The notes below the pieces were generated by a model. The model was not told where the DNA came from. It saw only the letters and a list, made by a program, of their open reading frames with translations, and ran no database searches. A stretch of 58,115 nucleotides of DNA from Flavobacteriaceae bacterium (GTDB taxonomy: Bacteria > Bacteroidota > Bacteroidia > Flavobacteriales > Flavobacteriaceae). The DNA is taken from assembly GCA_021648755.1 (NCBI GenBank), contig JAKISG010000014.1:1-58115 (forward strand). The letters are read 5' to 3'. This document shows positions 37,237 to 46,676 of the stretch, piece after piece; within the stretch, counting starts at the first letter, position 1, and the number at the start of each line of letters is the position of its first letter. The position numbers and the translations under genes are program-made.

Positions 37237-37282
37237 TTTTTGTTTCTGTAGATTTGAAAATACCAATAACGAATAGATGTAA

Positions 37283-38788
37283 CTAAAACGGTACATCGTC
37301 ACCAAAAGCATCTTCTGTGCTTGGTAAATTAGTAACATCTAAATCAACATTCATTTTAGAGGCAAATTCACTGTCAAACCCAGACTCTTCTAAATCGGAG
37401 AACTGTGCTAAATAACCAGTAAATTTCAGTCGAATATTTTCTAAACCACCATTACGATGTTTGGCAATAATTAATTCTGCTTGACCCTCACAAGGCGTGT
37501 GTTCTTCGTCATCCCATTCTGTATTACCGTAATATTCTGGTCTATAAATAAACGAAACAATGTCTGCATCTTGTTCAATTGCACCAGATTCTCGTAGATC
37601 GGATAGCAAAGGTCTTTTTGAACCTCCACGAGTTTCAACAGCACGAGATAATTGGGATAATGCAATAACAGGAATACTTAATTCTTTTGCTAGAGCTTTT
37701 AAATTTCTTGAAATCATAGAGATTTCCTGCTCTCTATTTCCGCCACCTTTTCCGCTTGTTCCAGCAGTCATTAATTGCAAATAATCAATAATTAAAATTT
37801 TAACATTGTGTTGTGAAACTAACCTTCTTGCTTTTGCGCGCAAATCAAAAATAGATAAAGAAGGAGTGTCGTCAATAAAAATAGGAGCAGCAGATAATTT
37901 TTTAACTTTTACGTTTAATTGTTCCCATTCGTGCGGTTCTAAAGTTCCTTTTTTTAGTTTGCCAGATGATATTCCAGTTTCACTTGAAATCATTCTTGTA
38001 ATTAGTTGAACCGAAGACATTTCTAAAGAAAATATGGCTACAGGTATTTCAAAATCAATGGCCATATTTTTAGCCATTGACATTACAAATGCAGTTTTAC
38101 CCATACCAGGCCTAGCCGCTAAGATTACTAAATCTGACTCTTGCCAGCCTGAAGTCAGTTCATCTAATTTAGAAAAACCAGACGGCAAACCGCTCATACC
38201 CTCAGTATTTGCAATCTCTTGTATTTTCTTTAAAGCTTGATCAACTAGACCTTCGGCAGATTCAGAATTTTTATTTAAATTACCTTGGGTAACTTCAAAA
38301 AGTTTAGTTTCTGCACCATCTAATAAATCGAAAACATCGACAGTTTCATCATATGCTTCTTCAATAATTTCATTAGAAATAGTAATTAACCTTCGTTGTA
38401 TAAATTTTTGTAATACAATACGCGCATGAAATTCTATATGAGCAGAAGAAGATACTTTTTGTGTTAAGTTAATTAAGTATAAATCTCCACCAGCAACTTG
38501 TAAATTACCTTCTTTTATTAATCTATTTGAAACTGTTAATAAATCAATAGGTTGTGAGTCTTTAAACAAATTAAAAATAGCAGTATAAATGTATTGATGT
38601 TCAGGTTTATAGAATGTATCTACAGTTAAAATATCAATAACATCATCAAGACCTTTCTTATCAATCATCATTGCGCCTAATACAGCCTGCTCTAAATCAA
38701 TAGCTTGAGGTGGTAATTTTCCTTTTTCAAAAGAAATTACTTTGCCTTTACTTAGATTTTTAATTACTAATGATTGAGACTTCTCCAT
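37283..38788 (-). CDS. dnaB: Replicative DNA helicase DnaB
   Basis: The 501-residue protein has the N-terminal DnaB domain (about 30-130) with PQAIDLEQAVLGAMM, a linker, and the RecA-like helicase domain with Walker A ARPGMGKT (225-232), Walker B ILIIDYLQLM and LSQLSRAVETR. The hexamer unwinds DNA at the replication fork. No intein is present. The final 40 residues are acidic and probably disordered, as is usual in the phylum. A TATTTTTG element ends four bases before the start codon. Confidence 0.96.
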   Translation of the reverse strand: MEKSQSLVIKNLSKGKVISFEKGKLPPQAIDLEQAVLGAMMIDKKGLDDVIDILTVDTFYKPEHQYIYTAIFNLFKDSQPIDLLTVSNRLIKEGNLQVAGGDLYLINLTQKVSSSAHIEFHARIVLQKFIQRRLITISNEIIEEAYDETVDVFDLLDGAETKLFEVTQGNLNKNSESAEGLVDQALKKIQEIANTEGMSGLPSGFSKLDELTSGWQESDLVILAARPGMGKTAFVMSMAKNMAIDFEIPVAIFSLEMSSVQLITRMISSETGISSGKLKKGTLEPHEWEQLNVKVKKLSAAPIFIDDTPSLSIFDLRAKARRLVSQHNVKILIIDYLQLMTAGTSGKGGGNREQEISMISRNLKALAKELSIPVIALSQLSRAVETRGGSKRPLLSDLRESGAIEQDADIVSFIYRPEYYGNTEWDDEEHTPCEGQAELIIAKHRNGGLENIRLKFTGYLAQFSDLEESGFDSEFASKMNVDLDVTNLPSTEDAFGDDVPF

Positions 38789-39013
38789 GGCACAAAAATA
38801 GTTTTTTAAATTATTGAATAGCTATTACCTAACATTAATATTTATTTACTTATTCAAAAAAATGTTTAGAACTTGGTTAATAAACCTGTTTATAAGTATG
38901 TAAATTGGTTCATTAGTTTTGCTTTAAAATAAACTCACTAATAGGTATTAGTTAAGAGTATTAGACTAAAGAAATAACAATGAAGCTATTAAAATTTTTC
39001 TTATTTTTGAATT

Positions 39014-40084
39014 ATGAAAATAACGAAAAATAAAATATTAAGTTTATTTTTAATACTACAAATAGTATTTGTAAAATGGATAGTTAATTATCCCGTTTTC
39101 GTAGAAAAATTTTATGCTAATGGTATTTATAAAAATATTTCTTCGGGATTAAGGTTATTGTTTGGTTGGTTGCCTTTTTCTTTTGGAGATATATTATATT
39201 TTGTATTAATTATTTGGATACTAAAAAATAGCATACGTTTTTTTAGACAAAAACAAAAAGAGTGGTATAAATTATTTTTTGCAATTACAGCAAAATTTTC
39301 CATTATATATTTTATTTTTCATCTATTTTGGGGTTTTAATTATTACAGGCTACCATTACAGAAAAGCATGTCATTAAAAATACCAAGATATAACATTGAT
39401 GACCTCAGTCTATTAACCGAAAAATTATTAATTAAAACTCAAAAAATTCACTTTCAAATTACTAAAAATGATACTTTAAGTGTTCTTTTAGATATGGATA
39501 CAGAGACTATTTTTAATAAAGCTTCTCAAAGTTATGAAACTCTAGCAAAAGTATATCCTCAATTTAAATATAAACGGTCTAAAGTAAAAAAATCAATGTT
39601 AAGTTTACCATTAACATATATGGGTTTTTCTGGTTATTTAAACCCGTTTACTAATGAAGCACAAGTAAATTACAAAGTACCAAAATACACGCTACCCGCT
39701 ATTGCTACACATGAAATTGCACATCAGTTAGGATATGCTAGTGAAAGTGAAGCTAATTTTATTGGTTTTTTGGCAGCTACAAAAAGTAATGACCTCTACC
39801 TTAAATATGCTGGTTTTTTAACAGCACTACAATATTGTTTAAATGAAATTTATAGATCAGATGGCGATTTATATAAAGAATTTGTATCAAGATTACCCAT
39901 TGGAGTTAAAAAAAATTTAGAACAAAATCGTAAATTTTGGAATAAATACGAAAACCCTTTCGAGCCATTATTTAAAGTTTTTTATGATTTATTTTTAAAA
40001 TCTAATCATCAAAAAAGTGGTATTCGTAGTTATGGAAAAATGGTTGGTTTATTAATGGCTTATGAGTTAAAGAATAAATTATAA
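39014..40084 (+). CDS. DUF3810 family membrane protein with HExxH motif
   Basis: The 356-residue protein has three N-terminal membrane spans (about 10-25, 55-72, 92-110, ending in FWGFNYYRLPL). A soluble domain follows with HEIAHQLGYASESEANFIGF, an HExxH zinc-protease-like site plus distal Glu. DUF3810 proteins are widespread in Bacteroidetes, and the motif suggests a membrane-bound metallopeptidase whose substrate is unknown. It is divergent from dnaB across 225 bases that hold nothing else recognisable. Confidence 0.85.
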   Translation: MKITKNKILSLFLILQIVFVKWIVNYPVFVEKFYANGIYKNISSGLRLLFGWLPFSFGDILYFVLIIWILKNSIRFFRQKQKEWYKLFFAITAKFSIIYFIFHLFWGFNYYRLPLQKSMSLKIPRYNIDDLSLLTEKLLIKTQKIHFQITKNDTLSVLLDMDTETIFNKASQSYETLAKVYPQFKYKRSKVKKSMLSLPLTYMGFSGYLNPFTNEAQVNYKVPKYTLPAIATHEIAHQLGYASESEANFIGFLAATKSNDLYLKYAGFLTALQYCLNEIYRSDGDLYKEFVSRLPIGVKKNLEQNRKFWNKYENPFEPLFKVFYDLFLKSNHQKSGIRSYGKMVGLLMAYELKNKL

Positions 40085-40143
40085 GCTTCTAGTAGCGTTT
40101 TAAGTTGACAAAAAGGTCTTTTTTAGGTGCAAGAAATAAATAG

Positions 40144-40830
40144 TTACAGTTGTTTTTCGATATACTCTAGAGGCTCTAGTGCGTTTTTAACTAAAAAACT
40201 ACCTATCTTAGTTCTTCTCAATTTACTTAAATGTGAACCAGAATTCATGGCAAAACCAAAATCATTTGCAATAGATCTAATATAGGTGCCTTTACTACAA
40301 ACAATTCTAAAATTTACTTTTGGTAAATCTATTTTAGTAATTTCAAACTCTTGAACGGTTACTTCTCTAGGTTTTATTTTTGTAGTTTCTCCTTTTCTAG
40401 CCAGTTCATATAATCGTTTACCTTCTTTTTTTAGCGCTGAAAAAATGGGTGGTTTTTGAAGTATTTTTCCTGTAAATTGAGCAGTTGTTTTATAAATTAA
40501 TTCTTTAGTTAGGTGTTCAATAGGGTATATTTTATCTATTTCGGTTTCTAAATCAAAAGATGGCGTAGAAGCACCAAGTGTGATAGTACCTATATATTCT
40601 TTAGTTTGTGCTTGATAGTCATTTATTGTTTTTGTGAATTTACCAGTACAAATAATTAATAATCCAGTTGCTAAAGGATCTAAAGTGCCTGCATGACCAA
40701 CTTTTATTTTTTTAATATTAAATTTTTGCCTTATATGCCAACGTATTTTGTTAACCACTTGAAAAGAAGTCCAATGTAAAGGTTTATCAATTACTAAAAC
40801 TTGACCGTTTTTATAGTCTTCTAATGTCAT
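40144..40830 (-). CDS. truB: tRNA pseudouridine(55) synthase TruB
   Basis: The 228-residue enzyme makes pseudouridine 55 in the T-loop of tRNAs. It has the catalytic Asp in GHAGTLDPLATGLL, the KPPIFSALKKEGKRLYELAR segment, and GTYIRSIANDFG. It lacks the C-terminal PUA domain, as in many Bacteroidetes. It is the last gene of the ftsX-DUF3098-uppP-truB unit, 80 bases after uppP, with its own TATTTTTG -7 box at 40855-40862. Confidence 0.95.
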   Translation of the reverse strand: MTLEDYKNGQVLVIDKPLHWTSFQVVNKIRWHIRQKFNIKKIKVGHAGTLDPLATGLLIICTGKFTKTINDYQAQTKEYIGTITLGASTPSFDLETEIDKIYPIEHLTKELIYKTTAQFTGKILQKPPIFSALKKEGKRLYELARKGETTKIKPREVTVQEFEITKIDLPKVNFRIVCSKGTYIRSIANDFGFAMNSGSHLSKLRRTKIGSFLVKNALEPLEYIEKQL

Positions 40831-40910
40831 ATTTTGTATCTTTTTTTAGAGAAACAAAAATAATTATTTATTTGATTTTTAAGCCTGTTTAGTATCATTT
40901 TGATAAGAGT

Positions 40911-41705
40911 CTAATTCAATAAAGAATAAGTAATAGCAATACTACCAACCACAGCACAATATATTGCAAAATAAGAAAGTTTAGCTTTTTTTACTAAACC
41001 AATCATTAATTTACAGGCAAATAGACCTGCAAAAAATGCAGCAAAAAAGCCAACTGAAAGTAAACCAATTTGGTTAGATTCAAAATTGAATTCACCACCT
41101 AAAAGGTCTTTGGCTACTTTACCAAATATTAATGGTACAACCATTAAAAATGAAAATTTTGCGGCTTTTGTTCTGTCAATTTTTAATAAAACTGCTGTAG
41201 AAATTGTTGCGCCAGACCTAGAAATTCCTGGCAGCATAGCTATTGATTGAGAAATACCAATGATAAAAGCATTTTGAAAACTAACGTTTTTAGTAGTGTT
41301 TTTGGCTTTATCAGCTAATAATAAAAGTAAGGCAGTAATTAATAACATAAAGCCTACTACTAATATTTTACCACCAAAAAAGGATTCTAATTGTTCTTCA
41401 AAAAATAAACCAATAATGACTGCAGGAATCATAGAAATGATCATCTTTACTGAAAATTGACTTTCTTCATTCCATTTAAATTGAAAAAGTCCTTTTAAGA
41501 TTTCTGCAACTTCTTTTCTAAAAACAATTAGAGTACTAAGGGCAGTTGCAAAGTGTAAAATAACAGTAAAAGTTAGGCTTTCTTTGGGTAATGAATTATC
41601 ACCAAGAATGACTTTCATTATTTCTAGATGTCCGCTAGATGAAACGGGTAAAAATTCGGTTAAGCCCTGAATAATGCCTAAAATTAGGGCTTCTAAATAA
41701 CTCAT
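40911..41705 (-). CDS. uppP: Undecaprenyl-diphosphatase UppP (BacA)
   Basis: The 264-residue membrane protein dephosphorylates undecaprenyl diphosphate to recycle the peptidoglycan lipid carrier, giving bacitracin resistance when overproduced. It has GLTEFLPVSSSGHLEIM near the start and GISRSGATIS in the middle, the two family signatures, and about eight spans. Its ATG shares one base with the DUF3098 stop, so the two are coupled. Confidence 0.95.
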   Translation of the reverse strand: MSYLEALILGIIQGLTEFLPVSSSGHLEIMKVILGDNSLPKESLTFTVILHFATALSTLIVFRKEVAEILKGLFQFKWNEESQFSVKMIISMIPAVIIGLFFEEQLESFFGGKILVVGFMLLITALLLLLADKAKNTTKNVSFQNAFIIGISQSIAMLPGISRSGATISTAVLLKIDRTKAAKFSFLMVVPLIFGKVAKDLLGGEFNFESNQIGLLSVGFFAAFFAGLFACKLMIGLVKKAKLSYFAIYCAVVGSIAITYSLLN

Positions 41706-41947
41706 TATTCCGTTGGGTTTTTTAAAATTGCATAAATTTCAATTGCGAACCCTATTAAAATTAGCGTTGGTGCTAATCTAATTCTTCTAAAATTATAAAT
41801 TTCTGGATTAAAAACATTTGGATCATTGCTTCCGCCACCAGCCATTAGTATAAAACCTAGTGCGATAAAGCCCAAACCAATTAACATAATTTTGTAATTT
41901 TGATTTTCGAAAAGAAATTCTTTTTTATTTTCTTGTTTTTTTGACAT
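41705..41947 (-). CDS. DUF3098 small membrane protein
   Basis: The 80-residue protein has two membrane spans (about 20-36 and 58-73) around a loop with DPNVFNPEIYNFRRI, which matches DUF3098. It sits between ftsX and uppP, a conserved flavobacterial order that suggests a link to cell-envelope growth or division, but no activity is known. The stop overlaps the uppP start by one base. Confidence 0.85.
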   Translation of the reverse strand: MSKKQENKKEFLFENQNYKIMLIGLGFIALGFILMAGGGSNDPNVFNPEIYNFRRIRLAPTLILIGFAIEIYAILKNPTE

Positions 41948-42035
41948 ATTTTGCTGATTTGTTAATTTGTTGATTTATGAATTTCGTTGCTATTGAATAA
42001 GTTCCGAATAGATAAATAACAAATACTATTTTGTT

Positions 42036-42911
42036 TTAATAATATAACTCATCTGTTTTTAGTTTTAAAAATCGTTTTGTGGCAAAATAAGTACTTAGCC
42101 AAGAAATTGTAATTCCTAAGATTAAAATTCCTAAAAATAATAGAGCAATGCTTATTTTGTTCTTTAATAATTCTAGACTTGCATATTTTTGATTAAAGTA
42201 AAATAAAATAAAGCTTAAGATGGCTATGGCTAATAAAGCGCCTAGCATTCCTAGCTTTATACTCCTATATAAAAAGGGTTTGCGAATAAAACTTTTTGTA
42301 GCGCCGACCATTTGCATGGTTTTTATATTAAATCGTTTTGCATAAACTGATAAACGCAAATAACTATTAATTAAAACAATGGCTATTAAACCAAGTAATG
42401 CACTAAAAGATAATAGCCAAAAACTAGTTTTTTGTACTAAATCACTTAAGTTAGAAACAGTTGCTTTACTATAGGAGACATCATCTATAAATTTATTTTT
42501 TGAAAGTTCATCTTCGATTTCTGAAATTTTATCTAAATCAAAATAGGCTGCTTTTAGGTATAGATTAAATCCGTTTTTTAATGGGTTTTCATCTAATTCT
42601 TCCATAAAATCTTCACCTACATCTTTAAGGTAATTATTATAGGCATCAATTTTAGAAATAAATTCTATGTTTTTTGTATAAGTTGCTTGTTCAAGTAACT
42701 TTTGTAATTTTGCAATATCTTTTTTCTTTGCTTTATTATCTAAAAAAATATTAATTTCAAATTTCTCTTTAAATTTATTTGAAATATTTTTTGATTGTAA
42801 TACTAGCAGACCTAAAACACCTAATAAAAATAGGATTAGTGTAATACTAATAATTACTGAAAGTGATGAAAGGCGTAATCTTCTTTTTTGGTATTTTTCG
42901 AATGAACTCAT
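42036..42911 (-). CDS. ftsX: Cell division ABC permease FtsX
   Basis: The 291-residue protein has four membrane spans: one near residues 18-38, then three in the C-terminal third. A periplasmic loop (about 45-160) and the FtsX core with YAKRFNIKTMQMVGATKSFI are visible. FtsX with the ATPase FtsE controls peptidoglycan hydrolases at division. ftsE is not adjacent, as is usual in this phylum. It begins a unit with DUF3098, uppP and truB. Confidence 0.92.
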   Translation of the reverse strand: MSSFEKYQKRRLRLSSLSVIISITLILFLLGVLGLLVLQSKNISNKFKEKFEINIFLDNKAKKKDIAKLQKLLEQATYTKNIEFISKIDAYNNYLKDVGEDFMEELDENPLKNGFNLYLKAAYFDLDKISEIEDELSKNKFIDDVSYSKATVSNLSDLVQKTSFWLLSFSALLGLIAIVLINSYLRLSVYAKRFNIKTMQMVGATKSFIRKPFLYRSIKLGMLGALLAIAILSFILFYFNQKYASLELLKNKISIALLFLGILILGITISWLSTYFATKRFLKLKTDELYY

Positions 42912-42959
42912 TTATCGCATATATTACTTACAGCATAAAGCCTAAAGTGTTAAAGATAC

Positions 42960-42967
42960 AAACATAC
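42960..42967 (-). promoter_or_regulatory. -7 element upstream of ftsX
   Basis: The minus strand reads TATGTTTG, 49 bases before the ftsX start and inside the short gap after the mce gene. A clear -33 was not found. Confidence 0.45.
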
Positions 42968-42971
42968 TAAT

Positions 42972-43376
42972 TTACTCTGATATTTCTTGACATAATTCTA
43001 TCAAAACACCATGGCTAGATTTTGGGTGTAAAAATGCGACTAATTTATTGTCTGCGCCTTTTTTTGGTTTTTCATTTAATACTGTAAAGCCTTCTTTTTT
43101 TAAGCGTTTTATTTCTTTATGAATATCTGTAACTGCAAAAGCGATATGATGAATGCCTTCTCCTTTTTTTGCTAAAAATTTTGCTATTGGGCTTTCTGGG
43201 TTTGTAGCTTCAAGTAATTCAATTTTATTTGGGCCTATTTTAAAAAAAGATGTTTTTACTCCTTCAGTAATTACTTTTTCTGTTTTATAGTGTTTTTTAT
43301 TAAATAGTTTTGCGAATAGTTTATTAGATTCTTCTAGGTTTTTTACTGCGATACCTATGTGTTCTATTTTTTGCAT
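42972..43376 (-). CDS. mce: Methylmalonyl-CoA epimerase
   Basis: The 134-residue protein has a VOC fold with two beta-alpha-beta-beta-beta units. It starts KIEHIGIAVKNLEES with a metal His, has GEGIHHIAFAV in the second unit and ends with VLIELCQE, providing the metal ligands. It interconverts (R)- and (S)-methylmalonyl-CoA in propionate metabolism. It is the last gene of the ruvX-def-DUF5606-mazG-mce series on the minus strand. Confidence 0.88.
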   Translation of the reverse strand: MQKIEHIGIAVKNLEESNKLFAKLFNKKHYKTEKVITEGVKTSFFKIGPNKIELLEATNPESPIAKFLAKKGEGIHHIAFAVTDIHKEIKRLKKEGFTVLNEKPKKGADNKLVAFLHPKSSHGVLIELCQEISE

Positions 43377-43416
43377 GTTTTCTTAAATTAAGCTGTTTTT
43401 TTGTAAAGGTAAGTTT

Positions 43417-44241
43417 TTATTTAAAAACACCTTTAGCTGTTTTCCAATATGTCATCAGTTTTTCTAAAGGTAAGTCTGAAATGTCTAATTTACTGCTATT
43501 TATTTCATTTTCTAAATATTGAAAACGATTGATGAATTTTTTATTTGTTTTTTCTAAGGCATTTTCTACATTAATATTTTTAAATCTTGCTAAATTGATT
43601 AGAGCAAAGAGTAAGTCACCAAATTCTTCTTCTGATTTTTCTTGGTTGTTCTTGCTTATTTCTGTTTTAAATTCTTGTAATTCTTCTTCAATTTTTTTAT
43701 AAAACTGCTTGGTGTTTTGCCATTCAAATCCAACTGCTGCCACTTTTTCTTGAATTCTACTTGCTTTAACTAGCGCAGGTAATGATTTTGGTACACCTTC
43801 TAAAATAGACTTTTTTCCGGTACCTTCTTTTAGTTTTAATTTTTCCCAATTTTGTTTAACTTCTTTTTCAGAAGTAATTTTAACAATTTTCCCTCCTTTT
43901 GGAGGGAAAATATGCGGATGGCGATAAATTAATTTTGCAACAATAGTATTACAAACATCAGTAATGTCAAAGCTTTTATTTTCTGAACCAATCTTTGCAT
44001 AAAAAATTATATGTAACAATAAATCACCTAATTCTTTTTTGATTTCTTCTTCGTTATTATCTAAAATAGCATCGCCAAGTTCGTAAGTTTCTTCAATAGT
44101 TAGGTGGCGTAACGATTGATAGGTTTGTTTTTTATCCCAAGGGCACTTTTCTCTTAACTCGTCCATAATACCTAGGAGTTTAGAGAATGCTTTTAATTTT
44201 TGTTCTATTGAAGACACCGTTTTATTAATTATAAAGAGCAT
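43417..44241 (-). CDS. mazG: Nucleoside triphosphate pyrophosphohydrolase MazG
   Basis: The 274-residue protein has two MazG domains. The first has CPWDKKQTYQSLRHLTIEET and the EExxE metal motif followed by ELGDLLLHIIFYAKI; the second has EEELQEFK and EEFGDLLFALINLARF. MazG hydrolyses non-canonical or excess NTPs to NMP and pyrophosphate. The first eight residues are atypical and a GTG at codon 9 could be the true start. Confidence 0.93.
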   Translation of the reverse strand: MLFIINKTVSSIEQKLKAFSKLLGIMDELREKCPWDKKQTYQSLRHLTIEETYELGDAILDNNEEEIKKELGDLLLHIIFYAKIGSENKSFDITDVCNTIVAKLIYRHPHIFPPKGGKIVKITSEKEVKQNWEKLKLKEGTGKKSILEGVPKSLPALVKASRIQEKVAAVGFEWQNTKQFYKKIEEELQEFKTEISKNNQEKSEEEFGDLLFALINLARFKNINVENALEKTNKKFINRFQYLENEINSSKLDISDLPLEKLMTYWKTAKGVFK

Positions 44242-44284
44242 TACTTATGTAATTACTCTAATTTAGTATTTTAAAGATAGAATA

Positions 44285-44710
44285 TTATTCTTCTTCTTCG
44301 GAGTTTAATTTGTTTAATTTATCTAAGCTAGAAAAATCAAATTTTACGTTAACTAAGATATTATACCATTGTATAATTTTTTTTATGTTATTTGGATAAA
44401 CACGTTCTGTATCATAATTTGGTAAAATTACGGTAAAGAAGTCAATTAATACGTCTTTTTTTTCTTTGTGACTTATTGTTGATTTTCCTGATTCTTTTTT
44501 ATAAATTGTAGTAAAAACAGTTCTTAAAGGCACTTCTTCGTCATCTGTATAAATAACAATATCATTTAAGGTACTGACAGCATGAATGTTATGAATAGGC
44601 ATTTTTTTGTTATTTTCTAATGATTCTACAATCAATCTCGATTTGCCTTGAGAGGTGATTTTAAAAATTCCTGGTTTTCCTGCAACTACTATTAATTTAT
44701 CTAATGTCAT
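44285..44710 (-). CDS. DUF5606 family protein
   Basis: The 141-residue cytoplasmic protein starts MTLDKLIVVAGKPGIFKI and has SRLIVESLENNKKMPI and TDDEEVPLRTVF, the pattern of DUF5606. The N-terminal half looks like a small beta-barrel. It is a conserved gene between def and mazG in flavobacteria. No function is known; I see no catalytic motif. Confidence 0.85.
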   Translation of the reverse strand: MTLDKLIVVAGKPGIFKITSQGKSRLIVESLENNKKMPIHNIHAVSTLNDIVIYTDDEEVPLRTVFTTIYKKESGKSTISHKEKKDVLIDFFTVILPNYDTERVYPNNIKKIIQWYNILVNVKFDFSSLDKLNKLNSEEEE

Positions 44711-44756
44711 TTTGATTTTTGATTTTTTAGTTTTAATTTTTAATTTTCATTATTTT

Positions 44757-45338
44757 TCATTTTTTTAACGGAAACTTCATTCTATAGTCTACATCTACTT
44801 TACCTCTTGCTATTTTTTCTAATTTTTTTTTAATCAATTTTTTCTTGAGAGTAGATAATTTATCTGTAAATAAGATGCCTTCAATGTGGTCATATTCGTG
44901 CTGAACCACTCTTGCTATTAATCCGTTTAAAGTTTTTTTCTTTGGTTTTAAATTTTCATCTAAATACTCAATAGTTATAGTGTCTTTTCTAAAAACATCT
45001 TCACGTATGTTAGGAATACTTAAGCAACCTTCATTAAAAGCCCATTGATCACCAGTTTCATGGGTAATTTTTGCATTGATAAAAACGTCATTGAAATTTT
45101 TTAATTTTTTTTTCTCTTCTTTGCTTAGATCTTCATCATTTGCAAAAGGAGTGGTGTCAACAATAAATAGTCGAATTGCTTTATTTATTTGTGGGGCAGC
45201 TAGACCAACACCAAGTGCATTATGCATAGTTTCTTTCATATCTGCAATCAATTTTTCTAATTTAGGATAATTAGCATCAATATTGATACATTTTTTTCTT
45301 AAAACTTTGTCGCCGTAGGCTATTATTGGTAATATCAT
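44757..45338 (-). CDS. def: Peptide deformylase
   Basis: Starting at 45338 (MILPIIAYGDKVLRKKC) gives 193 residues; a longer frame to 45383 would overlap the ruvX end and adds a non-family N-terminus. The three motifs are GVGLAAPQI, EGCLSIP and QHEYDHIEG, supplying the Cys and two His metal ligands and catalytic Glu/Asp-like residues. It removes formyl from nascent proteins. It follows ruvX by 28 bases. Confidence 0.95.
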   Translation of the reverse strand: MILPIIAYGDKVLRKKCINIDANYPKLEKLIADMKETMHNALGVGLAAPQINKAIRLFIVDTTPFANDEDLSKEEKKKLKNFNDVFINAKITHETGDQWAFNEGCLSIPNIREDVFRKDTITIEYLDENLKPKKKTLNGLIARVVQHEYDHIEGILFTDKLSTLKKKLIKKKLEKIARGKVDVDYRMKFPLKK

Positions 45339-45366
45339 TGTCTTTAGTCTTTGGTCTAGTCTAATT

Positions 45367-45783
45367 TTAAAGACTACGACCACTTAAATATGTTTGTAAA
45401 ATTATGGTGGCACTAATTTGATCAACTAGGGCTTTATTTTGTCTTTTTTTTTTGGATAACCCGCTATCAATCATTGTTTGAAATGCTATTTTTGAAGTAA
45501 ACCTTTCATCGATTCTTTTTATTTTAATTTGAGGAATTAATTCTTTTAGTTTTTCTATAAATGGTATTATTAAAACTTCACTTTGTGAAGGTGTATTATT
45601 CATTTGTTTAGGTTCACCTATTAAAAACAATTCTACGTTTTCTGTTTTAGTATAAGTAACTAAAAAAGGGAGTATGTCTTTAGTTCTTACTGTGGTTAGA
45701 CCAGATGCTATAATTTGCAACTCATCAGTAATTGCAATACCTGTTCTAACTTTACCATAATCTATTGCAAGTATTCTTGCCAT
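45367..45783 (-). CDS. ruvX: Holliday junction resolvase-like RuvX (YqgF)
   Basis: The 138-residue RNase H-fold nuclease starts ARILAIDYGKVRTGIAI with catalytic Asp7, has FLIGEPKQMNN, and KRIDERFTSKIA with a further acidic site. The family is implicated in 16S rRNA 5' processing and possibly recombination. It begins the minus-strand unit ending in mce and is divergent from dapD. A TAATTTTG -7 box lies at 45804-45811. Confidence 0.92.
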   Translation of the reverse strand: MARILAIDYGKVRTGIAITDELQIIASGLTTVRTKDILPFLVTYTKTENVELFLIGEPKQMNNTPSQSEVLIIPFIEKLKELIPQIKIKRIDERFTSKIAFQTMIDSGLSKKKRQNKALVDQISATIILQTYLSGRSL

Positions 45784-45803
45784 TTATTTTTTTTAAATTT
45801 TAG

Positions 45804-45833
45804 CAAAATTACTACAATTATATATTACTTTTG
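45804..45833. promoter_or_regulatory. Divergent -7 elements of ruvX and dapD
   Basis: TAATTTTG on the minus strand (45804-45811) serves ruvX and TACTTTTG on the plus strand (45826-45833) serves dapD. The second box covers an ATG-containing stretch upstream of dapD and so rules out the longer dapD start. Confidence 0.5.
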
Positions 45834-45851
45834 CTTTTTAAATTTTTTTTT

Positions 45852-46667
45852 ATGGATAAATTAAGAGAAATAATAGAATTAGCGTGGAATGATAAAACGC
45901 TTTTAAAACAAGAAAATACGCAAAAAGCTATTCGAAATGTTATTGGCTTACTAGATGAAGGCACTTTAAGGGTTGCTGAACCAACAAATAATGGTTGGCA
46001 AGTAAATGAATGGGTAAAAAAAGCGGTAGTGCTCTATTTTCCTATACAAAAAATGGAAACTTTAGAAGTAGGAATTTTTGAATATCATGATAAAATTCCG
46101 CTAAAGAAAGGTTATGCAGTAAAAGGAATAAGAGTTGTTCCACATGCTGTTGCTCGTTATGGGGCATATATTTCTAAAGGCACTATATTAATGCCCAGTT
46201 ATGTAAATATTGGTGCTTATGTGGATCAAGGTACTATGGTCGATACTTGGGCAACTGTTGGTTCTTGTGCGCAAATTGGCAAGAATGTTCACTTAAGCGG
46301 TGGCGTTGGTATTGGTGGCGTTTTAGAACCATTACAAGCAGCACCAGTAATTATTGAAGATAATTGTTTTATTGGTTCTAGATGTATTGTGGTTGAAGGT
46401 GTTCATATAAAAAAAGAAGCTGTTTTAGGCGCAAATGTTGTACTAACTATGAGCACTAAAATTATTAATGTTACTGGTAATGAGCCTATTATAACTAAAG
46501 GTGTAATTCCAGAACGTTCGGTTGTAATTCCGGGTAGTTACACTAAAGAATTTAAAGCAGGTAAATTTAATGTACCTTGCGCTTTAATTATTGGTAAACG
46601 TAAAGAAAGTACCAATAAAAAAACATCGTTAAATGATGCTCTTCGTGAAAATGATGTTGCAGTTTAA
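45852..46667 (+). CDS. dapD: Tetrahydrodipicolinate N-succinyltransferase
   Basis: The start at 45852 (MDKLREIIELAWND) gives 271 residues, the usual length. The enzyme succinylates tetrahydrodipicolinate in lysine and diaminopimelate synthesis. It has the left-handed beta-helix hexapeptide region (about 105-230) with NIGAYVDQGTMVDTWATVGS and GGVGIGGVLEPLQAAP. It is divergent from ruvX and followed after nine bases by a glycosyltransferase, perhaps in one transcript. Confidence 0.95.
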   Translation: MDKLREIIELAWNDKTLLKQENTQKAIRNVIGLLDEGTLRVAEPTNNGWQVNEWVKKAVVLYFPIQKMETLEVGIFEYHDKIPLKKGYAVKGIRVVPHAVARYGAYISKGTILMPSYVNIGAYVDQGTMVDTWATVGSCAQIGKNVHLSGGVGIGGVLEPLQAAPVIIEDNCFIGSRCIVVEGVHIKKEAVLGANVVLTMSTKIINVTGNEPIITKGVIPERSVVIPGSYTKEFKAGKFNVPCALIIGKRKESTNKKTSLNDALRENDVAV

Positions 46668-46676
46668 ATATATAGT

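Noticed and set aside
38789..39013. 225-base divergent gap between dnaB and the DUF3810 gene checked for RNA genes
   Set aside because: No cloverleaf or structured motif seen.
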